64,000 nucleotides of DNA from Streptococcus lactarius (GTDB taxonomy: Bacteria; Bacillota; Bacilli; Lactobacillales; Streptococcaceae), in the NCBI RefSeq assembly GCF_016642265.1, contig NZ_MRXX01000001.1:101574-165573 (forward strand), read 5' to 3'. A model generated the notes under the pieces. That model worked only from the letters and a program-made list of their open reading frames with translations, did no database searches and was not told the DNA's origin. A program made the position numbers and the translations under genes. Below, piece after piece: positions 10,301 to 18,317 of this stretch; the stretch's first letter is position 1, and every line of letters starts with the position of its first letter.

Positions 10301-10480
10301 AACCTCTTGTTTCTGAGTTAAGAGAGTGACATTGCCTGTGTCAAATTTTAGTGCCTTATCAATTTGTTTCAGTTCTCGGCTTGCTTCTAAGGCTTCGTGG
10401 TTCACCCCTTTTAGAGCTTTTTGTAAGGGCTGGGTATCGCCTCCAATTTCAATTGTGATTCCTTTAATGGTTCCAGCCAT
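7364..10480 (-). CDS. Phage tail tape measure protein
   Basis: 1038 residues. The N-terminal third is coiled coil (about 20-240), followed by the TP901-type tape measure core (FREVDEVMDIIVTKTGASG, about 285-300). There are hydrophobic segments near 570-650 rich in Ala, Ile and Val, then an amphipathic region with repeated WNAI and WNGI motifs (about 660-920). Its length sets tail length. It is the longest gene of the tail module and follows the frameshifted chaperone pair, the canonical order. Several open frames on the opposite strand inside it look like by-products of composition. Confidence 0.93.
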   Translation of the reverse strand: MAGTIKGITIEIGGDTQPLQKALKGVNHEALEASRELKQIDKALKFDTGNVTLLTQKQEVLAKQVQTTKEKLETLRQAQSQVEAQFQSGKIGADQYRAFQREVEITQNTLKSYENKLEGVNRALEQNGSSVTSNKSKLAALGAEQNQLASESEKVASSFKLQESQLGRNASESEKLALAQKKVAAQSEIVEKQIANLERQLELTKAEYGENSVEANKLEKSLNETKTAYHHLRDEMSSMSGASDNANHSLVETNNLLRSEILANFSEKLNEISQKLIDFGKATLEAFREVDEVMDIIVTKTGASGKALDEMTDIAKGLATEIPTDFQTVGSAVGELNTQFGLTGDALKDASATLIKYAEINGSDVTESAISAKQAIEAYGLETSDLNRVLDTITYTAQATGVSVQDLMTKAIQGAPQIKALGLSFDEGVALMGQFEKSGVDSSATLSSLSKAAVNYAAKGKTLSEGLRETVEQIRNSTSETEALTLASSIFGTKAAPRMVDAIKRGALSFDDLAGTAEKAKGVVASTYEATLDPIDQFTLAQNAAKEAMAEVGGAIAETLAPFLQQLVPLLKSVAEWFVNLPEPVREFILVVGGLVTVAGILLPIIVALQAAALALGTTIGGMLAAAAPIVGIVLAVIAAVALLVIGIKELWEHNEAFRAAVTDAWNAIYSTISFIVQQVVDFVMEIWGTLVSWWQENHQLIQDAATTVWNAISTVITTIMDLIGPYLTAVWENIKLVVTTAWDIIKTIIETVLNVILSIITLVMQVITGDWSGAWETIKQIVSTIWEGIQSIIGTILNAIWQFIVNSWNGIRDSVSNILSALSSLFSSIWNAIQSTVTGIVQGIASTLSNIWNGILQTISNVLNNIFSTVRNIWDGIKNAISGAIDGAKNAVSSAINAIKNLFNFHISWPHIPLPHFSVSGSANPLDWLKGDIPRIGIEWYAKGGILTKPTIFGLNGTNLLAGGEAGREAVLPLNRETLGQIGRGIVSTLDALPQITITISDVVIREEADLERLAEHVAGRLAEELARQKQLKGLGT

Positions 10481-10502
10481 ACCCTACCTCCTTACCGCTA
10501 CA

Positions 10503-10709
10503 TCAAAAGTTATCAAAGTCTGTCTGCGTAGCCTTGCGAGTTCTATCTGCTTCTTTGGTACGCACTTCCACATAGTCTGTCTGATAGTCCAAGGCCATGC
10601 CAATCGTTATCTCTTTTAAATCTGACATGGATAGTCCTGTCTCTTTACAACAGTGAAGATAGGATTCTACCGTGAAGGTTTCTCTACTCGCTTCTTCCGA
10701 CGCGTCGAC
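10503..10709 (-). CDS. Tail assembly chaperone, -1 frameshift extension (gpT-like)
   Basis: This frame has no start of its own. It becomes translated if ribosomes slip back one base at the A AAA AAG heptamer inside the preceding chaperone gene. It then reads on for 68 codons (starting VDASEEASRETF, ending TQTDFDNF) and stops at 10503-10505, 22 bp before the tape measure start. This is the gpG/gpGT arrangement of siphoviruses, where a few percent frameshifting yields a longer chaperone that bridges tape measure and tail tube subunits. The full fusion would be 194 residues. The overlap length and slippery site make this a confident structural call; the slip frequency is unknown. Confidence 0.8.
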   Translation of the reverse strand, partial: VDASEEASRETFTVESYLHCCKETGLSMSDLKEITIGMALDYQTDYVEVRTKEADRTRKATQTDFDNF

Positions 10710-11086
10710 TTTTTTCTGGTGGTCATTCCTTGATTTAACAATTCCATCAGAACCGGTCCTACTGTTTGAAGCGGAAATTCTTCTAAGCCCATAAAGAACT
10801 CTTCAAAAGTTTCAATAGATGGGTTAGCTGATTTGGCAAAAACCCAAAAGAGCCGGTGGAAAAACGTCATATCAAAATCCGCTAACATGCTCATATCCAC
10901 ATCCGATGCAGATAAAGTTTTGCCTTCTTCTAGCTGTTCAGCTTTTTTTAGAATCGACTCCGCCTGCAACATTTGAAACAGATCCTGAAAATAATCTTTC
11001 CCAAATTCTTTTTTATAGGCAATCGGTGTGTAAGCATTAGTAGCTAGCTCAATGTTCTTACCTGATAACTGAATCATTTTTCGCAT
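10667..11086 (-). CDS. Tail assembly chaperone (gpG-like)
   Basis: 139 residues starting MRKMIQLSGKNIELATNAYTP, matching the phage tail assembly chaperone family typical of streptococcal and lactococcal siphophages. It lies between the major tail protein and the tape measure gene. The C-terminus is basic (TRKKSTRRKKRVEKPSR), and the run of lysine codons in it supplies the slippery site for the -1 product. The protein is expected to coat the tape measure protein during tail assembly and to be absent from the virion. Confidence 0.85.
   Translation of the reverse strand: MRKMIQLSGKNIELATNAYTPIAYKKEFGKDYFQDLFQMLQAESILKKAEQLEEGKTLSASDVDMSMLADFDMTFFHRLFWVFAKSANPSIETFEEFFMGLEEFPLQTVGPVLMELLNQGMTTRKKSTRRKKRVEKPSR
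10709..10715 (-). promoter_or_regulatory. -1 programmed ribosomal frameshift site
   Basis: On the minus strand the codons AGA AAA AAG contain the heptamer A AAA AAG in the zero frame, a classic tandem-slippage sequence. Slipping gives AAA GTC GAC, which continues open for 68 codons; the zero frame stops about 14 codons later at TAG. The position near the end of the short chaperone and just before the tape measure is the one conserved for this event in tailed phages. Confidence 0.8.
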
Positions 11087-11088
11087 GA

Positions 11089-11667
11089 TTAACCTCCCGG
11101 TTTCACAGTTGGCTCATAGACTTTTGTAAACCAAGTCTTTTTGACATCTTCTGGGGTATCCTCTGTGGTCCTGCGACGGACTAGCTTATCAAGCGGCCGA
11201 GGACTGGCTTTGAATTTCAATTCCACTTCATTGATGTCTGAACCGCTCTTTGTTTTAGAAGCTACTGTTGGCCGGCTTGCATAACAATAATAGAGCACAT
11301 GGAGCGTTTCTTTCTTATCCCCTTCAAATCGGAACATCAAAGCAAAGTTTTTTTTCTCACTGCTTGCAATTTCTGAGATGACTTTACTCTGGGCATCAAT
11401 AGTTTCTCCCAACACTCGAGTCAAAAATTCCTGTGTCAAAAGAGCCAGTTTCAGAGTTCCTTCATAGCCATCATTAGATTCTGTCGTATAAAAATTGATG
11501 TTGTCTGCTTTATAGGAACCAGAATCCCCTTGTGGCTCCAAGGTCAGCTCTGCAGCACCCCTAAGTCGCTCCACTGTCCCGTAGGTCAGCGCCCCATCAT
11601 CTCCTTCTCTGGTTACTTCTGCCCAATGGACATCCTGCAGACCAAAGGTGACTTTATTTTTCTCCAT
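11089..11667 (-). CDS. Major tail protein (tail tube)
   Basis: 192 residues, beta-rich. The features (FGLQDVHWAEVTREGDDG near the N-terminus, GAAELTLEPQGDSGSYKADN, ELKFKASPRPLDKLVRR) match the phi13-type major tail protein family of Gram-positive siphophages. It would polymerise into the tail tube around the tape measure. Neighbours agree: tail completion gene upstream and chaperone 2 bp downstream. Confidence 0.92.
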   Translation of the reverse strand: MEKNKVTFGLQDVHWAEVTREGDDGALTYGTVERLRGAAELTLEPQGDSGSYKADNINFYTTESNDGYEGTLKLALLTQEFLTRVLGETIDAQSKVISEIASSEKKNFALMFRFEGDKKETLHVLYYCYASRPTVASKTKSGSDINEVELKFKASPRPLDKLVRRRTTEDTPEDVKKTWFTKVYEPTVKPGG

Positions 11668-11681
11668 CGGATTTTTCCTTT

Positions 11682-11999
11682 CTATTGACTTAAATGATAA
11701 ATAACCTGATACAGCTTTTCTGTATCCAGATAGGTTTCTTCCTTGTCAAAAAAGAGAGAATGACTATCGAGTGCCGCTTCTATTTTCTCTTCTAAACCAA
11801 GGTCTTTTTTCTCGGTATAAAGCTCCAGTCTGACTTGACTTCCTTTGTGATAAGCCAGATTATCTGCTCCATAATTCTGAGAAGCAGGAAACCAATACAC
11901 CAAAAAGGGAGGAGCTGGACTATGCCCCTCCTCAAAATGATGGTAAGCACTGGACAAACCTAGACTGCTTAAAAATGGAAACCACTCATCTTTTTTCAT
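11682..11999 (-). CDS. Tail completion / tail terminator-like protein
   Basis: 105 residues. No strong motif, but size and location fit the minor tail or tail terminator protein (DUF806-like position), between the HK97 gp10-like gene, which it overlaps by 4 bp, and the major tail gene 14 bp downstream. It would cap the tail tube and contact the neck. The function is inferred from synteny. Confidence 0.65.
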   Translation of the reverse strand: MKKDEWFPFLSSLGLSSAYHHFEEGHSPAPPFLVYWFPASQNYGADNLAYHKGSQVRLELYTEKKDLGLEEKIEAALDSHSLFFDKEETYLDTEKLYQVIYHLSQ

Positions 12000-12364
12000 A
12001 ACTTCTCCTTCAAGCGCTCTTCAAATTGGCGAATCATCTTTTCTTCAACAGGGGCAATATGCCGAATTCCTTCAACCCTGCCACCGCCTCGTTTGGCATG
12101 ACCATTTTCTAAGAGATGCGTCAGTCCTGGTGTTCGATTATGAATCGTTTTTGTCAAAGCTAGATTCGTTTCTTTAGTCGCGGTAGAGGTCCATCCTCGA
12201 GCATATTTTCCCCGATTTTTTGGAGAATGTTGCTTTAACTCATTGACGGCTTCCTGCGTACTGTCTTCCACCACTGCTTTCACTGTTTCAGTAGACCTTT
12301 CAACATAATCTTCTAACTCCTTTTGAACAAACCAAGCTAGGTCAGACGGGTCAATTATTGGCAT
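11996..12364 (-). CDS. HK97 gp10-like neck/tail protein
   Basis: 122 residues from ATG 12364, placed by an AGAGGAGG site 6-7 bp upstream. The pattern of a helical N-terminus (WFVQKELEDYVERSTETVK), a central basic loop with KNRGKYARGW, and a Gly-rich stretch (GHAKRGGGRVEG) followed by HIAP is typical of the HK97 gp10/putative neck family. It overlaps the head closure gene by 14 bp and the tail completion gene by 4 bp. Confidence 0.8.
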   Translation of the reverse strand: MPIIDPSDLAWFVQKELEDYVERSTETVKAVVEDSTQEAVNELKQHSPKNRGKYARGWTSTATKETNLALTKTIHNRTPGLTHLLENGHAKRGGGRVEGIRHIAPVEEKMIRQFEERLKEKL

Positions 12365-12695
12365 ATTGTACCTCCTCTGTCGCATCTATCAGGATTATCT
12401 TCTGAGGATAAGTCAACGAATCAATGGCCTTGATATTATAAACCTTATTCTCAAAGCGAAGACGAGTGGTTTTACTATCCAACTCTTGTATAGCCGGGTC
12501 ATAGCGCAGCGTAAAGCGTAACTGATGAATATTCTTGACCATTACTGTTGCAGTGCCTTCCGTTTCAAGAAGTACCTTGCAGGAACACCACCTAGAAAAC
12601 AATGGCTGCCACTGACTGCTTTCATTGCCAATAGCATCTTGCACAATGACTCGTTTTTCAAAGAAAACCCGTTTGCTTAATGGAGCTATCTTCAT
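12351..12695 (-). CDS. Phage head closure / head-tail adaptor protein
   Basis: 114 residues, beta-sheet rich, with the pattern KRVFFEKRVIVQDAIGNESSQW ... LRFTLRYDP ... RLRFENKVYNIKAID seen in the SPP1 gp16-like/head-tail adaptor family. Position after the connector gene and before gp10 is the conserved one. It shares one base with the connector gene. Confidence 0.82.
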   Translation of the reverse strand: MKIAPLSKRVFFEKRVIVQDAIGNESSQWQPLFSRWCSCKVLLETEGTATVMVKNIHQLRFTLRYDPAIQELDSKTTRLRFENKVYNIKAIDSLTYPQKIILIDATEEVQYANN

Positions 12696-12976
12696 CAGAA
12701 CACATCCCTTCTGTGAGCAGAAAGAAGAGCCTTGAGGAGTTCTACCAAACTCTCCTGCCCTCCTTCTTCTCGGTGCTCGTAAAGATAAGCTGTCCCAAAT
12801 AAAACAATCGTCTGAAGGAAGTCAACTTCTTTCTCCTCCGTCACTTCCTCCAGATTCTTGCGTAGGATACTGGAACACAACTCTTCACTGGCAGAAATCA
12901 TGACTTGAATCAAGTGGTCATCCTCTGAGTGTTCAACCTTTAGATAGTTCTTTGCTTCCTCCAAACTAATCTTCAT
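12695..12976 (-). CDS. Head-tail connector protein (gp6-like)
   Basis: 93 residues from an ATG at 12976 with GAGG seven bases upstream. MKISLEEAKNYLKVEHSEDD ... IQVMISASEELCSSILRK matches the short DNA-packaging/head-tail connector family (HK97 gp6/SPP1 gp15 type). It starts 9 bp after the capsid gene stop. Confidence 0.88.
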   Translation of the reverse strand: MKISLEEAKNYLKVEHSEDDHLIQVMISASEELCSSILRKNLEEVTEEKEVDFLQTIVLFGTAYLYEHREEGGQESLVELLKALLSAHRRDVF

Positions 12977-12984
12977 GAGAAGCC

Positions 12985-14166
12985 TCATTTCATGGTCAAA
13001 ACTTTAACCGCTTCATTCAGAATTAACTTACCATCCACACGCTGACTAGCAAGGAAGCCAACTTGACCACTTTCTGCATAGAGCTCATTCAGACGCTTAA
13101 AGGAACGTCCTTGACGGTCCGCAATCCAGTAGTAAGAAAAGTCACCGAAAGCCAAAACTTTCTTACCTGTATCAATCGTCGGTACAAAGCTAGAGGTGAA
13201 ATAAGGACGATTCAGAATCATATCTGGTACACCAGCTTGAACAGATGGCTGCCAGATATAGTTGCCATTATTGTCCTTGAGTTTCCGTAAGGCTTTGACA
13301 GTCGAATCGTTCAAAATCCATACTGCATTTTTCCGATAAGGTGATTTAAGCGAGTGATACAAATCCATGACATCGTCAAAGGTAATCGTCGCACCACCAC
13401 TAGTCGCCCCTTCAGTGACTGTTTGAAAAATTCCAGTTGGCTTACCTGTTCCATCACCAATCAGAAAAGCTTCTTCTTCCTTCACACCAATACGACGAGC
13501 AAATTCATTAGCCATATAGCTTTCCAAATCAAAGACGGAATCATAGAGCAATTCATCAGAAATCTTAATGGCTGTTCCAACCTTATGGGAACCAAGCGTT
13601 ACTTGACTAAAAGTATCTTCTGACTCCTTGAACTTAGAGTTCTCATCCATCCAAGTGGCTTCACCGTTCCCTGACACAACTGGAATCTTCCGCTCCCCGC
13701 TTGAAGTCTGAATGACCGTTGCAAGACTCCGCATGAAGTTTTCTTCTTGAAGAGCCTGAATCAGGCGTTTCTCATATTCATCTGGAACCAAGTAACCGCC
13801 ACGTGAGTCGTCTCCAATACTGAGGATATTTTCGATATCATAGAAGTTTTTCTTGCGGATATTGTTCCAAAAAGCTGTGTTATAGGCTTTAGAGGAACGT
13901 CCGCCTTTTGGATTTCCTCCGCCTACAGTTGGATTGGCGACAATGGCTTGACTAACCGGACTGGCTAATTCCTTGTCCAGTGCTTCCTGCCGCTCCAAGC
14001 GTTCAATCTCTTTACCAAGGCGAACAACCTCATCTTCCATTTCTTCATAACGGGCCGTATCTTCTACAGAAACCAGCCCCCTATCATCCCGACAGGTATC
14101 CAGAAAGCTTTTTGCTTTCTCCCATACCTGCGCTCGTTTTTCTCGCAATTGTAAAATTTTACTCAT
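12985..14166 (-). CDS. Major capsid protein (HK97 fold)
   Basis: 393 residues. Residues 1-95 are a charged coiled coil (QLREKRAQVWEKAKSF), the scaffold-like delta domain normally removed by the head protease. The rest is an HK97-type shell domain with SIGDDSRGGYLVPDEYEK, VTLGSHKVGTAIKISDELL and a C-terminal RVDGKLILNEAVKVL. It directly follows the ClpP-type protease gene, as expected for a capsid matured by proteolysis. Confidence 0.95.
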   Translation of the reverse strand: MSKILQLREKRAQVWEKAKSFLDTCRDDRGLVSVEDTARYEEMEDEVVRLGKEIERLERQEALDKELASPVSQAIVANPTVGGGNPKGGRSSKAYNTAFWNNIRKKNFYDIENILSIGDDSRGGYLVPDEYEKRLIQALQEENFMRSLATVIQTSSGERKIPVVSGNGEATWMDENSKFKESEDTFSQVTLGSHKVGTAIKISDELLYDSVFDLESYMANEFARRIGVKEEEAFLIGDGTGKPTGIFQTVTEGATSGGATITFDDVMDLYHSLKSPYRKNAVWILNDSTVKALRKLKDNNGNYIWQPSVQAGVPDMILNRPYFTSSFVPTIDTGKKVLAFGDFSYYWIADRQGRSFKRLNELYAESGQVGFLASQRVDGKLILNEAVKVLTMK

Positions 14167-14179
14167 GGTTATTCCTTTC

Positions 14180-14863
14180 TTATTTCAAGAGTGACAACCG
14201 TTTCTCTAACTGAGAAACTGGTGTTTTGAGCTGAGGTTTTTTATCAGCCAATTTTAAAAGCAGCTGGTTGGTCACCGCTGCTCGACTAAACATCATACTT
14301 TGAACCGTCCCATCTTCATGAGGTGCAGGCTCATACAAAATAGAATCCGCAAACCCAAGTTCAAGAGCCTTCTTAGCATTAAACCAAGACTCAGCATCCA
14401 TCAAGTGGGACAACTGTACCCGGGATAAGCTAGTTTTGATTTCGTAGGCATTGAGAATGGACTCTTTTACTTCCGATAACATCGCAATGGCCTTCTCCAT
14501 TTCTTTGGAGTCCCCAATTGCGACCGTCATCGGATTGTGAATCATCATCATAGCTACCGGACTCATATTGACGGTGGTTCCTGCCATAGCAATGACACTG
14601 GCTGCCGAAGCTGCAATGCCATCAATATTGACGGTCACGTCATCTTTGTAGTCCATTAACATGTTGTAGATTTGGGCTGCCGCAAAGACATCTCCACCCG
14701 GTGAATTAATCCATAAGGTTAATGGCCCGGTGCCACTCATGAGTTCATTCTTAAAAATTTGCGGAGTCACATCATCATCCACCCAGGATTCACTAGCAAT
14801 CGTACCATTTAGATGCAGCACACGCCCCGTTTCATCCTCGCTGAAATTCCAAAATTTATTCAT
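14180..14863 (-). CDS. Phage head maturation protease (ClpP-type serine protease)
   Basis: 227 residues from ATG 14863, which has AAGGAGAG upstream. ClpP fold: LWINSPGGDVFAAAQIYNML, then GIAASAASVIAMAG with the nucleophile serine in the ASAAS segment, then the histidine in MMMIHNPM. It would cleave the delta domain of the capsid protein and act as internal scaffold. It overlaps the portal gene by 8 bp. Phage ClpP homologues of this size next to portal and capsid are standard. Confidence 0.93.
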   Translation of the reverse strand: MNKFWNFSEDETGRVLHLNGTIASESWVDDDVTPQIFKNELMSGTGPLTLWINSPGGDVFAAAQIYNMLMDYKDDVTVNIDGIAASAASVIAMAGTTVNMSPVAMMMIHNPMTVAIGDSKEMEKAIAMLSEVKESILNAYEIKTSLSRVQLSHLMDAESWFNAKKALELGFADSILYEPAPHEDGTVQSMMFSRAAVTNQLLLKLADKKPQLKTPVSQLEKRLSLLK

Positions 14864-16118
14864 GACTCTCTCCTTCATGGTTATCTTTCATAAATCCTCC
14901 TGCATCTTTTAACTTGGTCATATTTCCATTAATCAAATAAAGGTCGCCGCCTTCTTCTGGTGGGATAGGGTTGAGTTCTTCTAACTCCCGGATATCATTT
15001 GTCGAGAGCCAACCGTTTTGTCGACCAATCGCATAGCCGTTCATCCGACTTTGATAGTCTCCACGAAGCAGGCCATCCACATTAAATTTAATGAAATGGG
15101 TCTTCTTCTCTTCCGGCAGCAACAAACTTTTCTTAAGGGCCTGTTCAAACCGAACGACCCAAGGATCCAAGGTATATTTGACAAACTCAAGAGACTGTTG
15201 CTCGATATTAGAAAAACTGGACTTCTCTAAATCTCCTACCATGTGCGGTGGAATCCGAAAGAGACGCGCAATCTCATTGATTTGAAACTTGCGGGTTTCC
15301 AAGAACTGCGCTTCTTCAGGCGGAATCCCAATCTGTTTATAGCTCATCCCTTCTTCTAGGACGGCAACCTTATGGGCATTCCGAGTGCCCTGATAGACCG
15401 CATTCCAGGAATCTCGCACCTTTCCTGGGTCCTTTAAAATCCCCGGGTGTTCAAGAACTCCCCCAGGGTTAGCACCGTTGCCAAAGAAACTAGCGCCATA
15501 TTCTTCACAAGCAAGCGTCATACCCACCGCATTCTTCGCCAGAGCAATCGGAGAATAACCAATCAGACCATCAAACCCTAATCCCGGAATATGAAGCACT
15601 TCTTCTTGCGATAAAACAATGCTTCCCTTTTCCTGAAAATTAGGATTATCTTCCTCATAGCGATTGTAAACATAAAAGAGCTTACCCTTTTCACTTCGGT
15701 GAACACTCATCTGATCCGGCAGCAAAGGATACAGTCCAATCACCTGACCTGAACGGTCACGAATAATCTGAGAATAGGCATTTCCCCAGATCAAGAGATG
15801 GCTCATCAAGGTTTCCCGAAAGACAAAAGATGTCATGTCAGGATTCGGCTCATCATGCAAAAGCGTGTAAAGGACATGTTCCGTATCCTTTGCTTTTCCT
15901 CCTTCGGTGTATCGATAAACATGGAGAGGTAAAGATGCAATGGTCTCTGACAGAATCCTTACGCAGGCATAGACCGCTGTCGTTTGTAATGCCGTCCGTT
16001 CATTGACCGTTTTCCCACTCGTGGTTCGACCAAAGAGTAGCGAAAAGTCATTCCCTTCATACTTATTTTTGGGCTCTCCCCTCTGTCGTTTTAGTCCTAA
16101 TTGTTCCAATATTCCCAT
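14856..16118 (-). CDS. Phage portal protein (HK97 family)
   Basis: 420 residues. ATG 16118 has AAAAGGAG six bases upstream; an ATG two codons earlier does not. GRTTSGKTVNERTALQTTAVYACVRILSETIASLPLHVYR near the N-terminus and FQINEIARLFRIPPHMVGDLEKSSFSNIEQQ in the C-terminal half are strong HK97-type portal signatures. It forms the dodecameric ring for DNA entry. A terminator-like hairpin separates it from the terminase gene upstream. Confidence 0.95.
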   Translation of the reverse strand: MGILEQLGLKRQRGEPKNKYEGNDFSLLFGRTTSGKTVNERTALQTTAVYACVRILSETIASLPLHVYRYTEGGKAKDTEHVLYTLLHDEPNPDMTSFVFRETLMSHLLIWGNAYSQIIRDRSGQVIGLYPLLPDQMSVHRSEKGKLFYVYNRYEEDNPNFQEKGSIVLSQEEVLHIPGLGFDGLIGYSPIALAKNAVGMTLACEEYGASFFGNGANPGGVLEHPGILKDPGKVRDSWNAVYQGTRNAHKVAVLEEGMSYKQIGIPPEEAQFLETRKFQINEIARLFRIPPHMVGDLEKSSFSNIEQQSLEFVKYTLDPWVVRFEQALKKSLLLPEEKKTHFIKFNVDGLLRGDYQSRMNGYAIGRQNGWLSTNDIRELEELNPIPPEEGGDLYLINGNMTKLKDAGGFMKDNHEGESHE

Positions 16119-16141
16119 AGTCATCTCCTTTTCTAGGCATG

Positions 16142-16168
16142 AAAAAAAGCACCTCGCTTGAGATGCTT
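16142..16168 (-). terminator. Rho-independent terminator-like hairpin between terL and portal
   Basis: Minus-strand RNA would fold AAGCATCTC-AAGC-GAGGTGCTT (nine pairs, one G-U) followed by seven T. Its position inside the late operon is unexpected; it may give partial termination that lowers or separates portal/capsid expression. Confidence 0.65.
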
Positions 16169-16205
16169 TACAATCACTCTTTCAATTGTGGAAAATCTAA
16201 TTAAT

Positions 16206-17798
16206 TTAAAAGGATAAGATTCCTCGCTCATCATAAATACTACCGTCATTCTTTTGATGTCGAATGCACCTGTCTAAAGCCATAATGGTTGCGACAATCC
16301 CGTCAATCTTTTCGACAGATTTTTCTTTATCAGGCTTAATATTTCCGGATGGGTCCTGTCTCATGACTACGTTTTGGGCCATCCATTTTAGGACCGGATG
16401 ACCTCCATGCTGTATTTTACCTTCCATCATGAGTTTATAGTACTCTTTGGAAGGTGGACTCATGTCCTTATAGCCCTGACCAAATGGAACCATTATTAAG
16501 CCCATGCCCTCCAGGTTCTGAACCATCTGTGTCGCATTCCAGCGGTCATAAGCAATTTCTCTGATGTGGTAGATAGTGGAGAGTTTTTCAATGAACCGTT
16601 CAATAAAACCGTAATGAACGACATTCCCTTCTGTGGTAAGAAGAAAGCCTTGCTTTTCCCAGACATCATACAACACATGATCTCTTCTGGACCTGAGAGC
16701 TAGTGTATCTTCAGGTAACCAAAAGAAAGGTAGAACCTGATAGTTCTCACCTTCATGTCTAGGTGGAAATATCAGTACAAGAGCCGTAATATCTGAAGTG
16801 GAAGATAAATCCAGACCAGCATAACAATCTCTGCCTTTTAGATTCTCCACATCAATCGGCTGTCTTCCTTTATCGTAGATATGTTCCGGAATCCAAGTCA
16901 CTGCTGAATTGGTCCAGATATTGAGTCGCAGCTGCTTGAATATATTCTCTTCTGCTGGGTTATCTAAGGCATTCAGATAAGCTTCCCGAACCCGGTCAAT
17001 TCCAATTGTATGGCCGAGTGAAGGATTAGCCTTTAGCCAGTTCTCTTCATCGTTCCAATCATCTTCTTCTGAAAGGCCATAGACAACAGGGTAAAAGCTA
17101 CTATCTTTTTTTCGCCCCTTTAGTATATCTAAGGCCTTGGTATGCAATTCATAACAAATAGAGTTCTTATCGTTTCCTGCTGTCGTGATAATAAAAAAGA
17201 GCGGCTGCTCCCTGGCATCACCACTCCCTTTGGTTAAGACATCGTATAAATGGCGATTGGGCTGGGCATGAATTTCATCAAAGACTAAACCTGATACATT
17301 GAGTCCATGCTTGGTTCCAGTTTCAGCCGATAACACTTGATAGAAGCCTGCATTGGAATAATTAATGATGCGTTTAGTCGTCCCCATGACTTTGGAGCGT
17401 TTTTCTAAAGCTCTGCTCATCAGAACCATTTGTTTGGCCACATCAAATACAATAGAGGCTTGATTTCGGTCACAAGCTGCCCCATACACTTCGGCACTGG
17501 CTTCCCCGTCTGCGTATAAGAGATAAAGAGCAATCGCAGCAGCCAGTTCAGACTTCCCATTCTTTTTGGGAATCTCTACATAGGCCGTCAGGAATTGTCG
17601 ATTCCCATCTTCCTTTACGATACCAAAAAGGTCACGTACAATTTGTTCCTGCCAGGGTAATAATAAGAATTTCTGTCCCGCCCAGCGCCCTTTGGTGTGG
17701 CAGAGATTCTGAATGAAGGTTACTGCCCGGTCTGCCTTCTTCTCATCGTAATGAGAAGTTGGAAGCATGAAGGGAGAAGGGATATAGTGATACGTCAT
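16206..17798 (-). CDS. Terminase large subunit
   Basis: 530 residues. The N-terminal ATPase carries a Walker A-like motif in VEIPKKNGKSELAAA (about residues 73-87), then a Walker B-type VFDEIHA and the coupling motif near FIITTAGND. The C-terminal nuclease domain contains CYAGLDLSSTSDITAL, where the conserved aspartates bind metal. The small subunit overlaps by 4 bp upstream. It cuts and translocates phage DNA into the prohead; the sequence type is the HNH-associated, cos-packaging-like group. Confidence 0.95.
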   Translation of the reverse strand: MTYHYIPSPFMLPTSHYDEKKADRAVTFIQNLCHTKGRWAGQKFLLLPWQEQIVRDLFGIVKEDGNRQFLTAYVEIPKKNGKSELAAAIALYLLYADGEASAEVYGAACDRNQASIVFDVAKQMVLMSRALEKRSKVMGTTKRIINYSNAGFYQVLSAETGTKHGLNVSGLVFDEIHAQPNRHLYDVLTKGSGDAREQPLFFIITTAGNDKNSICYELHTKALDILKGRKKDSSFYPVVYGLSEEDDWNDEENWLKANPSLGHTIGIDRVREAYLNALDNPAEENIFKQLRLNIWTNSAVTWIPEHIYDKGRQPIDVENLKGRDCYAGLDLSSTSDITALVLIFPPRHEGENYQVLPFFWLPEDTLALRSRRDHVLYDVWEKQGFLLTTEGNVVHYGFIERFIEKLSTIYHIREIAYDRWNATQMVQNLEGMGLIMVPFGQGYKDMSPPSKEYYKLMMEGKIQHGGHPVLKWMAQNVVMRQDPSGNIKPDKEKSVEKIDGIVATIMALDRCIRHQKNDGSIYDERGILSF

Positions 17799-18268
17799 AA
17801 GCGCCCTCCTAGTAAATCTTCCATTTCATCACCTGACCCCACTTCTGTATCCATTGAAGCCAGCCGTGTTCTGGCAGATGGAGTTAAGCCAAACTGTTCA
17901 CAGAATTTGAGCATGATTTTAAGATTGGTCTGAGAAATAGAAACTTGTGGCACTTGTTGGAGATAGCCATTGGGAGTTTTAATAATAGAACCATGTTTTG
18001 AAAGAAACTCTTCTGCTTCCTTCCAGCGTGCATAAGCTTGGCAGTAACCCGCAAAAGCTGTCATATCCATATCCGTTAAAAGTCCCAATCCTTCTAGGAT
18101 TTTGCCCATACGCTTCCATTCTTTCTTGGCATCTTCTTCAAGCCAGGAAGGGCATCTAGGAGCTTTTTTCTTGGGCTGAATTTCATTCATTGGAAATGGA
18201 CGCTTGCCAGGATTCCCTTCTAAGATTTTTAAACTAATTGGTTTGGGCTTTCTGCCCTTCTGTGCCAT
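17795..18268 (-). CDS. Terminase small subunit (P27 family)
   Basis: 157 residues from an ATG at 18268 preceded by AAGGAGGTG. The N-terminus AQKGRKPKPISLKILEGNPGKRPF is the hallmark of P27-type small terminases, followed by a helical DNA-recognition region. It overlaps terL by 4 bp (ATGA). It would recognise the packaging site and recruit the large subunit. Confidence 0.92.
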   Translation of the reverse strand: MAQKGRKPKPISLKILEGNPGKRPFPMNEIQPKKKAPRCPSWLEEDAKKEWKRMGKILEGLGLLTDMDMTAFAGYCQAYARWKEAEEFLSKHGSIIKTPNGYLQQVPQVSISQTNLKIMLKFCEQFGLTPSARTRLASMDTEVGSGDEMEDLLGGRL

Positions 18269-18317
18269 GCCCTCACCTCCTTCAGCCCACAAGAAAAAAG
18301 CCCGAAAGCTTAATTTC

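Noticed and set aside
18288-18312. Terminator upstream of the small terminase gene
   Set aside because: Stem of only four to five pairs before a T-run; too weak to list.
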